From positions 1-6,783 of the forward strand of contig CAYLSO010000135.1 of the NCBI GenBank assembly GCA_964386525.1: 6,783 nucleotides of DNA. Reading direction: 5' to 3'. Positions 1-6,015 of this stretch are shown piece after piece. Origin of the DNA: CAYLSO01 sp964386525 (GTDB lineage Bacteria > Eisenbacteria > RBG-16-71-46 > DASYSL01). Below the pieces are notes generated by a model, which saw nothing but the letters and a program-made list of their open reading frames with translations, had not been told where the DNA came from and did no database searches. Both the position numbers and the translations under genes were made by a program. Within the stretch, counting starts at the first letter, position 1. The number at the start of each line of letters is the position of its first letter.

Positions 1-858
1 TGCATGATGGTGCGCGCCCGTGACAACATCTACCGCATGAAGGAACTGAAGGGCAAGAAGATCGGCCTCTCCAAGAGCCTGAACACCATCAAAAACGACT
101 GGTGGCGCATCCAGGAGCAACAGGGCATCGAGTTGATGCTCCGGATGAACGGCATGACCGTGAAAGACGTCCAGATCGTGGAGTTCCCGTACGCCGACGA
201 CTGGTACAACAGTCCCGACATGCTGACGCCCATCGAGAATCCGTCAGAATGGCAGCTCAAGCGTGACCACAAGCACGACCTCGCCTTCCGGCCGCTGGAG
301 ACCGCACTGGAAAAGGGCGTCATCGATGCCATGTACAGCCAGAGCAAGGTCTTGAGCGTTCTCTCGGAGGCAACGGGCAAGTTCGCGATCATCGAGGATC
401 TGTCCAGGCGGCCGGATTGGCGCCTGCAGGTGGCCAACATCCCGGCTGCCATCACCTGCACGGACGTGATGGCCGAGCAACACCCCGAACTCGCGGTCAC
501 GTTCATGAAGGGCATGATCAAGGTGGGGCGCTGGGCCAATGAGCACAAGCACGCCGCGGCGGCGATCCTCGACAAGCAGACGTACTACCTGGATGTCGAG
601 GACACGTACCGGGGCATCAAGGACGTCGACATGGTGCCGAACCTGTCGCCGCTGAACCTGGCCGCCGTCGAGATCGGCAAGAACTTCATGTTGAGCCACG
701 GCTACATCAAGAACGACTTCGATGTCAGCAAGTGGGCCGCGCCGGAGTTCCTCGAACAGGCGGCGAAGGAGCTGCTCGAGCAGCAGTGGAAGAAGGCGTC
801 CTCGGCGAAGCTGCCCGATGCGACCGAGCTGCTGGCGGCGACGCAGCGGGTCGGGTAG
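1..858 (+). CDS. NMT1/SsuA-like substrate-binding-fold protein, DszB-like (5' partial)
   Basis: The frame is open from base 1 and ends at TAG 856-858, so the N-terminus lies upstream; 285 codons are visible. The chain has the periplasmic-binding-protein type II look of the NMT1/SsuA/TauA group: an FVR-like strand, then MKELKGKKIGLSKS (residues about 13-26 of the visible part), a later LETALEKGVIDAMYSQ segment (the usual 'gene product chooses between ligands' hinge region) and a long helical tail. From memory of the Rhodococcus sulfinate desulfinase DszB, the order of blocks matches well, most strikingly the near-C-terminal KWAAPEFL, which DszB has as QWAAPEFL. The alternatives are an ABC-transporter binding protein for a sulfonate/nitrate-type ligand or a desulfinase-like enzyme. 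The catalytic Cys and RxGG region of DszB would lie in the missing roughly 100 residues, so the choice cannot be made here. No permease or ATPase gene follows downstream, which slightly favours a non-transport role. The family call is firm, the exact function is not. Confidence 0.75.
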   Translation, partial: CMMVRARDNIYRMKELKGKKIGLSKSLNTIKNDWWRIQEQQGIELMLRMNGMTVKDVQIVEFPYADDWYNSPDMLTPIENPSEWQLKRDHKHDLAFRPLETALEKGVIDAMYSQSKVLSVLSEATGKFAIIEDLSRRPDWRLQVANIPAAITCTDVMAEQHPELAVTFMKGMIKVGRWANEHKHAAAAILDKQTYYLDVEDTYRGIKDVDMVPNLSPLNLAAVEIGKNFMLSHGYIKNDFDVSKWAAPEFLEQAAKELLEQQWKKASSAKLPDATELLAATQRVG

Positions 859-866
859 CGGGATCG

Positions 867-904
867 CCCGGCGCGCGGCCACCGGTATCCGGCCGCGCGC
901 CGGG
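867..904 (+). terminator. Strong GC hairpin after the DszB-like gene
   Basis: A perfect 14-bp inverted repeat (867-880 with 891-904) around a 10-nt loop begins 8 bases after the TAG of the first gene. The stem is entirely G/C. No T-run follows, so it is not a classic intrinsic terminator; it may act as a U-less terminator, an RNA 3'-end stabiliser, or in concert with Rho. The inverted repeat itself is seen directly; the terminator role is inferred from position. Confidence 0.55.
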
Positions 905-936
905 AACCTCGGGAATCGAGGACAGCCGATGCCTGC

Positions 937-962
937 GCCGGCCTCCCGGTCGGGAGGCCGGC
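937..962 (+). terminator. Second GC hairpin in the same spacer
   Basis: A perfect 11-bp inverted repeat (937-947 with 952-962) with a 4-nt GGTC loop lies 32 bases downstream of the first hairpin. It also lacks a T-tract. Together the two make a tandem terminator-like element between the DszB-like gene and the FadL-type gene. It could instead sit in the 5' leader of the downstream transcript, since it ends about 60 bases before that gene's start. Confidence 0.45.
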
Positions 963-1021
963 TAGCATCTCCGCGCCTCGCGTCTCGTGGGGAGCCCATC
1001 CGTCACGATCGGAGTCCACGC

Positions 1022-2311
1022 ATGAAGCACCGTACCGTGGGACACACCACGCACGCGGCACTTGTAGGCATGCTCCTGGTATTGACCGGCTTCGGCAGCG
1101 CCCGCGCCGGAGGCCTATACCTCTACGAGACCGGGACGCCCGACATGTTCACCGCAGGCGCCGGCTGGGCGGCGCGCGCCCAGGACGCGGCGACGGTGCT
1201 CACCAACCCGGCGGGCATGGCGCGTCTCAAGGGCGGCGATCTCCTGCTCGGCGCTGGTGCCCTCTACGGGGACGTCCGGTTCACGCCCAACGCCAACACC
1301 ACGGTGGACGGCGGCGACGGCGGGGTGGCCGTGGGATGGTTCCCTAACGGTGGGGCCTACTACGCGCGCGGGCTCTCCGAGCGCTGGTGGTTCGGCGTGG
1401 CGGCGACCGGCAACTTCGGGCTGGCGGAGAGCTACGACCAGGGCTGGGTGGGACGCTACTACGTCGAGAAGGCCACCCTGGTCGGCACGTCGTTCCTGCC
1501 ATCGGTGGCCTATCGCGTGAACCCCGAGCTTTCCTTCGGCGCCAGTCTCAACGCCATGTACGGGATCCTCGAGGACGACGTCGCGGTCAACAGCGTCCTG
1601 CCCGCCGAACCCGATGGTCGACTCAGTCTGAGCGCCAACGACCTGAGCTTCGGCGGCAACTTTGGCGCGCTCTGGGAGCCATCCGAGAAGGCACGCGTCG
1701 GCGTCACCTATACGAGCCCCGTCAAGCTCGACTTCGTGGACCGACCGGAGTTCACGGACCTCGGTCCGGGCATGGAGGCCGCGCTCGGGGCGGCCGGGCT
1801 CCTGGAAACGGACCTCGGCATCGGGGTCACCGTCCCGCAGACGGTCATGGCGAGCTGCTACCTCGACCTGGGCGCCGACTGGGCGCTGATGGGCGATCTC
1901 GGCTGGCAGGACTGGTCGGCGTTCGGCGGGGTCAACGTGGAGGTGGCGACCGATCCCCCGAGCGGCCTCACGAAGGAGCTGCCGTACCAGGACACGTGGC
2001 ACGCCGCCCTCGGCGGCAAGCGGCGCCTGGGCGACGCCTGGCTGCTTTCGGCGGGCGTCGGCTACGACTCGCCCGCGGTGGAGGACGCCGACCGCTCGCT
2101 GAGCCTGCCCGTCGGGGAGACGTGGCGGCTCGCCACCGGCGCGCAGCGCCGGCTCAGCGAGAGCTTCGAGCTCGGCTTCGGCTACACCTTCCAGTCGCTG
2201 GGGAGCATGCCCGCGGATGTGGAGCGCGGGCCGCTGGCCGGACGTGTAGCGGGCGCCTACGAGAACGCCGCGGTCCACGTTCTCAGTCTACAGGGGCACT
2301 GGACTTTCTAG
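1022..2311 (+). CDS. OmpP1/FadL/TodX-family outer-membrane channel
   Basis: The 429-residue product is an outer-membrane beta-barrel of the FadL type, a family that moves hydrophobic compounds such as long-chain fatty acids or aromatic hydrocarbons across the outer membrane. The ATG at 1022 is chosen because GGAG (1011-1014) sits 7 bases upstream and it opens a good signal peptide: KHR n-region, hydrophobic stretch about residues 12-25, and a cleavage site after SARA (26-29). An in-frame opening upstream to 722 overlaps the previous gene and encodes Arg/Ser-rich junk. The mature N-terminus carries the FadL hatch features: a Gly/Ala-rich AGAGWAARAQDAATVLTNPAGM segment in two blocks with the conserved NPAGM at residues 62-66. 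The rest is alternating strands, including the ATGNFGLAESYDQGWVGRYY-like region typical of the family, and the chain ends in Phe (HWTF), the expected BAM recognition signal. Length is normal for the family (about 400-470). The substrate cannot be read from sequence. The next gene starts 42 bases on, so co-transcription is likely. Confidence 0.88.
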   Translation: MKHRTVGHTTHAALVGMLLVLTGFGSARAGGLYLYETGTPDMFTAGAGWAARAQDAATVLTNPAGMARLKGGDLLLGAGALYGDVRFTPNANTTVDGGDGGVAVGWFPNGGAYYARGLSERWWFGVAATGNFGLAESYDQGWVGRYYVEKATLVGTSFLPSVAYRVNPELSFGASLNAMYGILEDDVAVNSVLPAEPDGRLSLSANDLSFGGNFGALWEPSEKARVGVTYTSPVKLDFVDRPEFTDLGPGMEAALGAAGLLETDLGIGVTVPQTVMASCYLDLGADWALMGDLGWQDWSAFGGVNVEVATDPPSGLTKELPYQDTWHAALGGKRRLGDAWLLSAGVGYDSPAVEDADRSLSLPVGETWRLATGAQRRLSESFELGFGYTFQSLGSMPADVERGPLAGRVAGAYENAAVHVLSLQGHWTF

Positions 2312-2337
2312 CGTCGGGGCCGGAAAGCGGCGGCGCC

Positions 2338-2348
2338 GGAGGGAGGGG
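2338..2348 (+). promoter_or_regulatory. Purine-rich ribosome binding site deciding a GTG start
   Basis: A G/A-only run containing GGAGG twice lies 5-7 bases before the GTG at 2354. It supports the GTG start, which places the dinucleotide-binding Gly motif at residue 7, as expected for this enzyme family. No better ATG is available nearby. Confidence 0.7.
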
Positions 2349-2353
2349 ATTCC

Positions 2354-4039
2354 GTGAAGGTCATCATCGTCGGGGGAGTCGCCGGCGGAGCGTCGTGCGC
2401 GGCGCGCCTGCGTCGGCTGGATGAGAAGGCCGAGATCCTCATGGTGGAGCGCGGGCCGTACGTGTCGTACGCGAACTGCGGGCTCCCTTACCACGTCGGG
2501 GGCGTGATCCCTGAGGAGTCGAGCCTCCTGGTGGCGACGGAGCAGACGTTCCGCGCGGTGTTCCGCATCGACGTGCGGACCCGATGCGAAGCAATCGCCA
2601 TCTCGCCGAAGCAGAAGACCGTCGATATGCGCGACCTGGCGACCGGCAAGGTGACCGCCGAACCCTACGACAAGCTCGTGCTGTCACCCGGGGCGGCTCC
2701 CATCCGCCCCCCGCTGCCCGGCATCGACTTGCCCGGCATCTTCTCCGTGCGGACCGTGCCGGACGCGCGGGCCATCCGCGAATGGCTCCACCGCGATGGC
2801 GAGACCCGGACCGGGATGGATTCGTACACGGGCTTCCAGACCGTGACGAAGCCGCAGCGCGCCGTGGTGGTCGGCGGCGGGTTCATCGGCCTGGAGATGG
2901 TGGAGAACCTGGCCCATCTCGGGCTCGACGTCACGCTCGTCGAGAAGCTCGACCAGGTGATGCCGCCGCTCGATCCGGAGATGGCGCGCCTCGTCGAGCG
3001 CTACCTCGTGAAGCACGGCGTGCGGCTCGAGCTCAGCGACGGCGTGGCCGGATTCGAGCGGGCCGCCGACGGCTCGCTCCGCGTCCTGACGGCGTCCGGA
3101 AAGGTCCACCCGGCGGACATCGTGATCCTGGCGATCGGCGTGCGGCCGGAGACCGGTCTGGCCAAGACGGCCGGGCTGGAGATCGGCTCCCGCGGTGGCA
3201 TCCGCGTCGACGAGCACATGCGCACGAGCGACCCGGACATCTTCGCTGTCGGGGATGCGGTCGAGGTCAAGGACTTCGTCACCGGCCAGTGGACCCTCAT
3301 CGCGCTCGCCGGGCCAGCCAACCGCCAGGGCCGCATCGCGGCCGACGTGATCGCCGGCCGCGACTCGCGGTACCGCGGCACGCAGGGCACGTCGATCTGC
3401 CGGATCTTCGGGGGCGAGATCGGCCAGACCGGCCCGAGCGAGAAGCTCCTCCGGCAGCGGGGGGAGACGGATCTCGAGAAGATCTATCTCTACCAGAACT
3501 CGCACGCGGGCTATTTCCCCGGCGCCAAGATGATGGCGATCAAGCTCCTCTTCCGGAAGTCGGACGGCCGGCTGCTGGGCGCGCAGGTGATCGGCGAGGA
3601 CGGCGTGCCCAAACGGATCGACGCCCTCGCGATGGCGATCCAGATGCGGGGCACCGTCTACGACCTGGAGGAGGCCGAGCTGTGCTACTCGCCGCCGTAC
3701 GGCAGCGCGAAGGACCCGGTCAACTTCGCTGGGATGATCGCCGGGAATCTCCTGCGCGGCGACATGCCGATCGCGCACTGGGACGGCGTCGGGCAGGGAT
3801 TCCTGCTCGACGTGCGCAACCCGCCGGAGCTCGAGGTCGAATCCGTGCCGGGCGCGCTCAACATCCCGCTGCCGCAGTTGCGCGCCCGCCTCGGGGAGCT
3901 GCCCCGCGACCGGGAGATCTTCGTCGTCTGCCGCTCGGCCGCGCGCGCCTACTACGCGACGCGCATCCTGAAACAGAACGGATTCACCGCCCGAAACGTC
4001 TCGGGCGGCATGCTGGCCCGTTCGCACCGGGCCGGCTGA
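2354..4039 (+). CDS. CoA-disulfide/persulfide reductase with C-terminal rhodanese domain
   Basis: The 561-residue flavoenzyme belongs to the pyridine nucleotide-disulfide oxidoreductase class I group, CoADR-rhodanese (Npsr-like) subgroup, whose members reduce CoA disulfide, CoA persulfide or polysulfide with NAD(P)H, releasing sulfide. Visible landmarks are the FAD-binding GGVAGG (residues 7-12) with E32 ending strand 2, the single active-site Cys in SYANCGLPY (C42), the NAD(P)-binding GGGFIG (174-179) followed by E181, the second FAD motif DIFAVGDA (295-302), and the dimer-region block SPPYGSAKDPVNFAG. The rhodanese domain covers about 478-558, with LLDVR (484-488) and active loop CRSAAR (526-531, C526 catalytic). 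This matches the usual 550-570 residues of the fusion, so neither domain is truncated. An extra segment of about 15 residues around 148-164, just before the NAD domain, seems longer than in homologues I recall. Start is GTG. Neighbours are FadL-type (42-bp gap) and MarC (23-bp gap). The reductase class is certain; which persulfide is the substrate is not. Confidence 0.92.
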   Translation: MKVIIVGGVAGGASCAARLRRLDEKAEILMVERGPYVSYANCGLPYHVGGVIPEESSLLVATEQTFRAVFRIDVRTRCEAIAISPKQKTVDMRDLATGKVTAEPYDKLVLSPGAAPIRPPLPGIDLPGIFSVRTVPDARAIREWLHRDGETRTGMDSYTGFQTVTKPQRAVVVGGGFIGLEMVENLAHLGLDVTLVEKLDQVMPPLDPEMARLVERYLVKHGVRLELSDGVAGFERAADGSLRVLTASGKVHPADIVILAIGVRPETGLAKTAGLEIGSRGGIRVDEHMRTSDPDIFAVGDAVEVKDFVTGQWTLIALAGPANRQGRIAADVIAGRDSRYRGTQGTSICRIFGGEIGQTGPSEKLLRQRGETDLEKIYLYQNSHAGYFPGAKMMAIKLLFRKSDGRLLGAQVIGEDGVPKRIDALAMAIQMRGTVYDLEEAELCYSPPYGSAKDPVNFAGMIAGNLLRGDMPIAHWDGVGQGFLLDVRNPPELEVESVPGALNIPLPQLRARLGELPRDREIFVVCRSAARAYYATRILKQNGFTARNVSGGMLARSHRAG

Positions 4040-4062
4040 CCCCGGGAGCGAGGACACCAGCC

Positions 4063-4677
4063 ATGGAGAAGTTCGCGTTCGTCTTCACCGTCTGCTTCGT
4101 GCTGCTCGGGCCGATCCGGCTCATCTCGCCCTTCGCGAGACTGACCAAGGGGCGGCCGCCGGCCTTCCGCCGTAGCGCCGCCGCCTGGGCCACGTTGCTC
4201 GCGGCCGCGGTCTGCGCCTTCGTGGTGCTAGGGGGCCGGGTGCTGGTGGAGAAGTATGATCTGAGCGTCCCCGCGCTCCAGATCAGCGCCGGCCTGGTCC
4301 TGCTGCTGTCGGCTCTGGGGACGATCTTCCCCAGCGGCGGCCTGCCGGAGTCCACGGGAGAGGCCGCCTCGCCCCTCAAGCTGGCCGTCTCGCCGCTGGC
4401 GACACCGACCATCGTCCCGCCGGTCGGCGTGGCCGCGATCCTCGTCTTCGTGATGATCGCCCCCATGAACGCGGATCGCTACCTGGTGCTCGCGATCGCA
4501 CTGAGCGTGATCATGGTGCTCAACTTCGTCGTCATGTTCTTCAACGACCGGATCCTGGGCATCCCCGGGCTGCTGCCCGCACTGCACCTGCTCGGTGGCG
4601 TGCTGATCGTCATCCAGGTGGCCCTCGCCATCAACATCATGTTAGTCGCGTTCCGCACCCTCGGGGTGGTGGTGTGA
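4063..4677 (+). CDS. MarC-family integral membrane protein
   Basis: The 204-residue protein has about six hydrophobic segments (near residues 4-25, 39-61, 71-89, 117-135, 140-160 and 174-197), which matches MarC proteins in length and topology. Family signs are the ALQISAGLVLLLSAL segment (71-85; family form similar to 'RIAGGLLL') and the SPLATPTIVPPVG block (110-122), the counterpart of the family's PLAxPLxAGPGAI loop. Here GPGA is replaced by PPVG, and the matching first-repeat motif is also degenerate (LLGPIRLISPF). MarC was named for multiple antibiotic resistance but that role is not supported experimentally for the family, and its true function is unknown; an inner-membrane transporter is the usual assumption. 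The ATG is supported by AGGA (4051-4054) 8 bases upstream. The frame is open far upstream but there it encodes only an Arg-rich shadow of the reductase gene. The TGA overlaps a possible start of the next gene. Confidence 0.82.
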   Translation: MEKFAFVFTVCFVLLGPIRLISPFARLTKGRPPAFRRSAAAWATLLAAAVCAFVVLGGRVLVEKYDLSVPALQISAGLVLLLSALGTIFPSGGLPESTGEAASPLKLAVSPLATPTIVPPVGVAAILVFVMIAPMNADRYLVLAIALSVIMVLNFVVMFFNDRILGIPGLLPALHLLGGVLIVIQVALAINIMLVAFRTLGVVV

Positions 4678-4683
4678 TGCGAA

Positions 4684-4688
4684 AGGAG
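4684..4688 (+). promoter_or_regulatory. Ribosome binding site AGGAG for the second barrel gene
   Basis: AGGAG lies 6 bases before ATG 4695 and 3 bases before ATG 4692. It favours 4695 over the upstream in-frame GTG 4674 and ATG 4677, which overlap the MarC stop codon and lack a comparable site. Confidence 0.55.
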
Positions 4689-4694
4689 AAGATG

Positions 4695-5516
4695 ATGTTG
4701 CGACAAGTCGCGCAAGGTGCGGTTCACTCCGGCGTGGCGCTCCTGATCGCCGTGGTCGCGGCGGTTCCCGCGAACGCCCAGCCGCCGGCCGCGGAAGGAG
4801 CTCCGACGGCGCCGTCATCGGTCGAGGCCAACAACCCGCTGGCGAAGTTCCGCGCGTTCAACATGCACAACTACTATGTTGCCGCGCTTTCCGAGGCGGA
4901 CGGCCAGAACGCCAACACCTTCTGGTTCCGGTATGCGCAGCCGTTCGGCAAGTGGCTGTTCCGCGCGTCGCTGCCCGTGTCGCAGGTCCCCACCGATGTC
5001 GGAACGACCACGTCCGGGCTGAGCGACCTCAATGCCTTCGCCGCCTACCTGTTCGACACCGGCGATCCGAAGCTGAGCCTCGGCCTGGGTCCACAGATCA
5101 CGGTGCCCACCGACACTCAGGACGAGACCGGCAGCGGCAAGTGGCAGGGTGGGGTGGCCGCGACGGTCTTCAACGCCCGCTCTTCGGACGTGCAGTGGGG
5201 CGGACTGGTGACCTGGCAGACGGACTTCGCCGGCGACGAGAACCGGCCGGGGACGAACCTGCTCGCGGTGCAGCCCTTCTACTTCGTCCAGTTCGGCAAG
5301 GGCTTGTACGCGCGGGGGGCGCCGGTGGCGGTGTTCAACCTGGAGACCGGCTCGTACAACGTGCCGGTGGGGCTGGGACTCGGGAAGGTCGTCCCGACAG
5401 GCAACAAGGTCTTCAACCTATGGCTGGAGCCGCAGTTCACGGTGCTCTCGCACGGCGCCGGGCAGCCGGAGCTGCAGATCTTCGTCGGGTTCAACACGCA
5501 GTTCGTGTCGAAGTAG
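4695..5516 (+). CDS. Outer-membrane beta-barrel protein, MetA-pathway phenol-degradation-like
   Basis: From ATG 4695 the product is 273 residues with a signal peptide: hydrophobic core about 14-24 and cleavage after ANA (26-28), followed by a Pro/Ala/Ser-rich linker. After residue 45 the chain alternates short polar and aromatic strands (FWFRYAQPFGKWLFRASLPVSQVP, split here as two adjoining strands; then LSLGLGPQITVPTD, GGLVTWQTDF, LLAVQPFYFVQF, FNLWLEPQFTVL) as in a small beta-barrel. The pattern, with QPF and NLWLEPQ-type strands, resembles the phenol_MetA_deg / transporter-like barrel group, whose function is not established despite the name. The end is GFNTQFVSK, so the usual last aromatic is three residues in from the end. 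Starts at GTG 4674 or ATG 4677 would overlap the MarC stop and give a more positively charged n-region (MRKEK), so they remain possible; AGGAG favours 4695. The gap to the DUF202 gene is only 10 bases, implying one transcript. Confidence 0.68.
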   Translation: MLRQVAQGAVHSGVALLIAVVAAVPANAQPPAAEGAPTAPSSVEANNPLAKFRAFNMHNYYVAALSEADGQNANTFWFRYAQPFGKWLFRASLPVSQVPTDVGTTTSGLSDLNAFAAYLFDTGDPKLSLGLGPQITVPTDTQDETGSGKWQGGVAATVFNARSSDVQWGGLVTWQTDFAGDENRPGTNLLAVQPFYFVQFGKGLYARGAPVAVFNLETGSYNVPVGLGLGKVVPTGNKVFNLWLEPQFTVLSHGAGQPELQIFVGFNTQFVSK

Positions 5517-5526
5517 GGAGCGGAAG

Positions 5527-5931
5527 ATGATGCATACCAGTGTTTCCACGAAGGCAGCCCCGCCCCCCGGGGGGCCGTCCGCCAACGCCATGGCCATCGA
5601 GCGCACGCGGCTGGCGTACGAGCGGACCATGATGGCGTGGACCCGGACGGGCACCTCGCTCATCTCCTTCGGCTTCAGCATCTACAAGTTCGCCGACATC
5701 CTCCAGGGGAAGTCGGGGGGGCGGGGGATCCTGGCGCCGCAGGCCTACGGCTCGGCGATGATCCTCACGGGGTTGCTCGCCCTTGTCGTCGCCACGCTGC
5801 AGCACCGGGCCGGTGTGAAGGAGCTGCGGGCGCATGGGGCGCGGGTCCCGGCGTCGCTGGCCGCGATCGTGGCCATGGCGGTCACGATCCTGGGGATCGG
5901 AGCCCTCGGGTTAGTCATCTTCCACCAGTGA
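5527..5931 (+). CDS. DUF202 (YidH-like) small membrane protein
   Basis: The 134-residue protein carries the DUF202 signature: LAYERTMMAWTRTGTSLISFGF (residues 29-50, given here as the family block with key residues E32, R33, W38 and R40), which is the start of the first membrane helix. Two more hydrophobic helices follow at about 73-92 and 110-132, so three transmembrane segments, the family's usual plan. The first 20 residues are Pro/Gly/Ser rich and probably disordered. DUF202 members such as E. coli YidH/YidG have no proven function; related VTC-type domains in eukaryotes are linked to polyphosphate machinery, which cannot be transferred here. GGAG at 5517-5520 lies 6 bases before ATG 5527; ATG 5530 is the next alternative. 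It follows the barrel gene by 10 bases and its frame is intact through two long G runs. Confidence 0.85.
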   Translation: MMHTSVSTKAAPPPGGPSANAMAIERTRLAYERTMMAWTRTGTSLISFGFSIYKFADILQGKSGGRGILAPQAYGSAMILTGLLALVVATLQHRAGVKELRAHGARVPASLAAIVAMAVTILGIGALGLVIFHQ

Positions 5932-6002
5932 GCGAAGCGCGGGAGCGGGCCCATGGCCTGCCCTGCCGGAGACCCGCCGCCAGGGCGAGCTGGCGTCGCC
6001 AG

Positions 6003-6008
6003 AAAGGA
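6003..6008 (+). promoter_or_regulatory. Ribosome binding site of the stand-alone rhodanese gene
   Basis: AAAGGA sits 7 bases before ATG 6016. It is preceded directly by a 13-nt palindrome (5990-6002, six-base arms around one base) that could fold as a small hairpin next to the site. An ATG at 6008 inside this region reads only three codons before TGA and is not a gene. Confidence 0.5.
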
Positions 6009-6015
6009 TGAGAGA

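Noticed and set aside
963..1010. Possible sigma-70 promoter upstream of the FadL-type gene
   Set aside because: No convincing -35/-10 pair could be picked in this G/C-rich leader; a promoter probably exists here or upstream but cannot be located.
722..1021. In-frame upstream extension of the FadL-type gene
   Set aside because: It overlaps the end of the previous gene and both hairpins, encodes Arg/Ser-rich sequence, and would bury the signal peptide.
1115..2278. Long open antisense frame opposite the FadL-type gene
   Set aside because: It encodes an Arg/Ala/Gly/Val-rich chain without family features and lies wholly opposite a convincing beta-barrel gene; long antisense frames are expected in high-GC DNA.
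1387..2424. Open + frame overlapping the FadL-type gene and running into the reductase
   Set aside because: Arg-rich shadow frame with no domain signs, crossing two well-supported genes in other frames.
2684..4057. Long open antisense frame opposite the reductase gene
   Set aside because: Composition is dominated by Arg, Asp, Val and Leu with no recognisable motif, and the + strand gene has every expected catalytic motif.
2584..4062. In-frame upstream extension of the MarC gene through the reductase
   Set aside because: The extension is an Arg/Pro-rich out-of-frame shadow of the reductase; the MarC homology and ribosome site begin at 4063.
5563..5574. Twelve-base C/G palindrome in the DUF202 gene, considered as a regulatory site or frameshift point
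   Set aside because: It encodes a Pro/Gly linker and the frame continues correctly into the DUF202 motif, so composition explains it.
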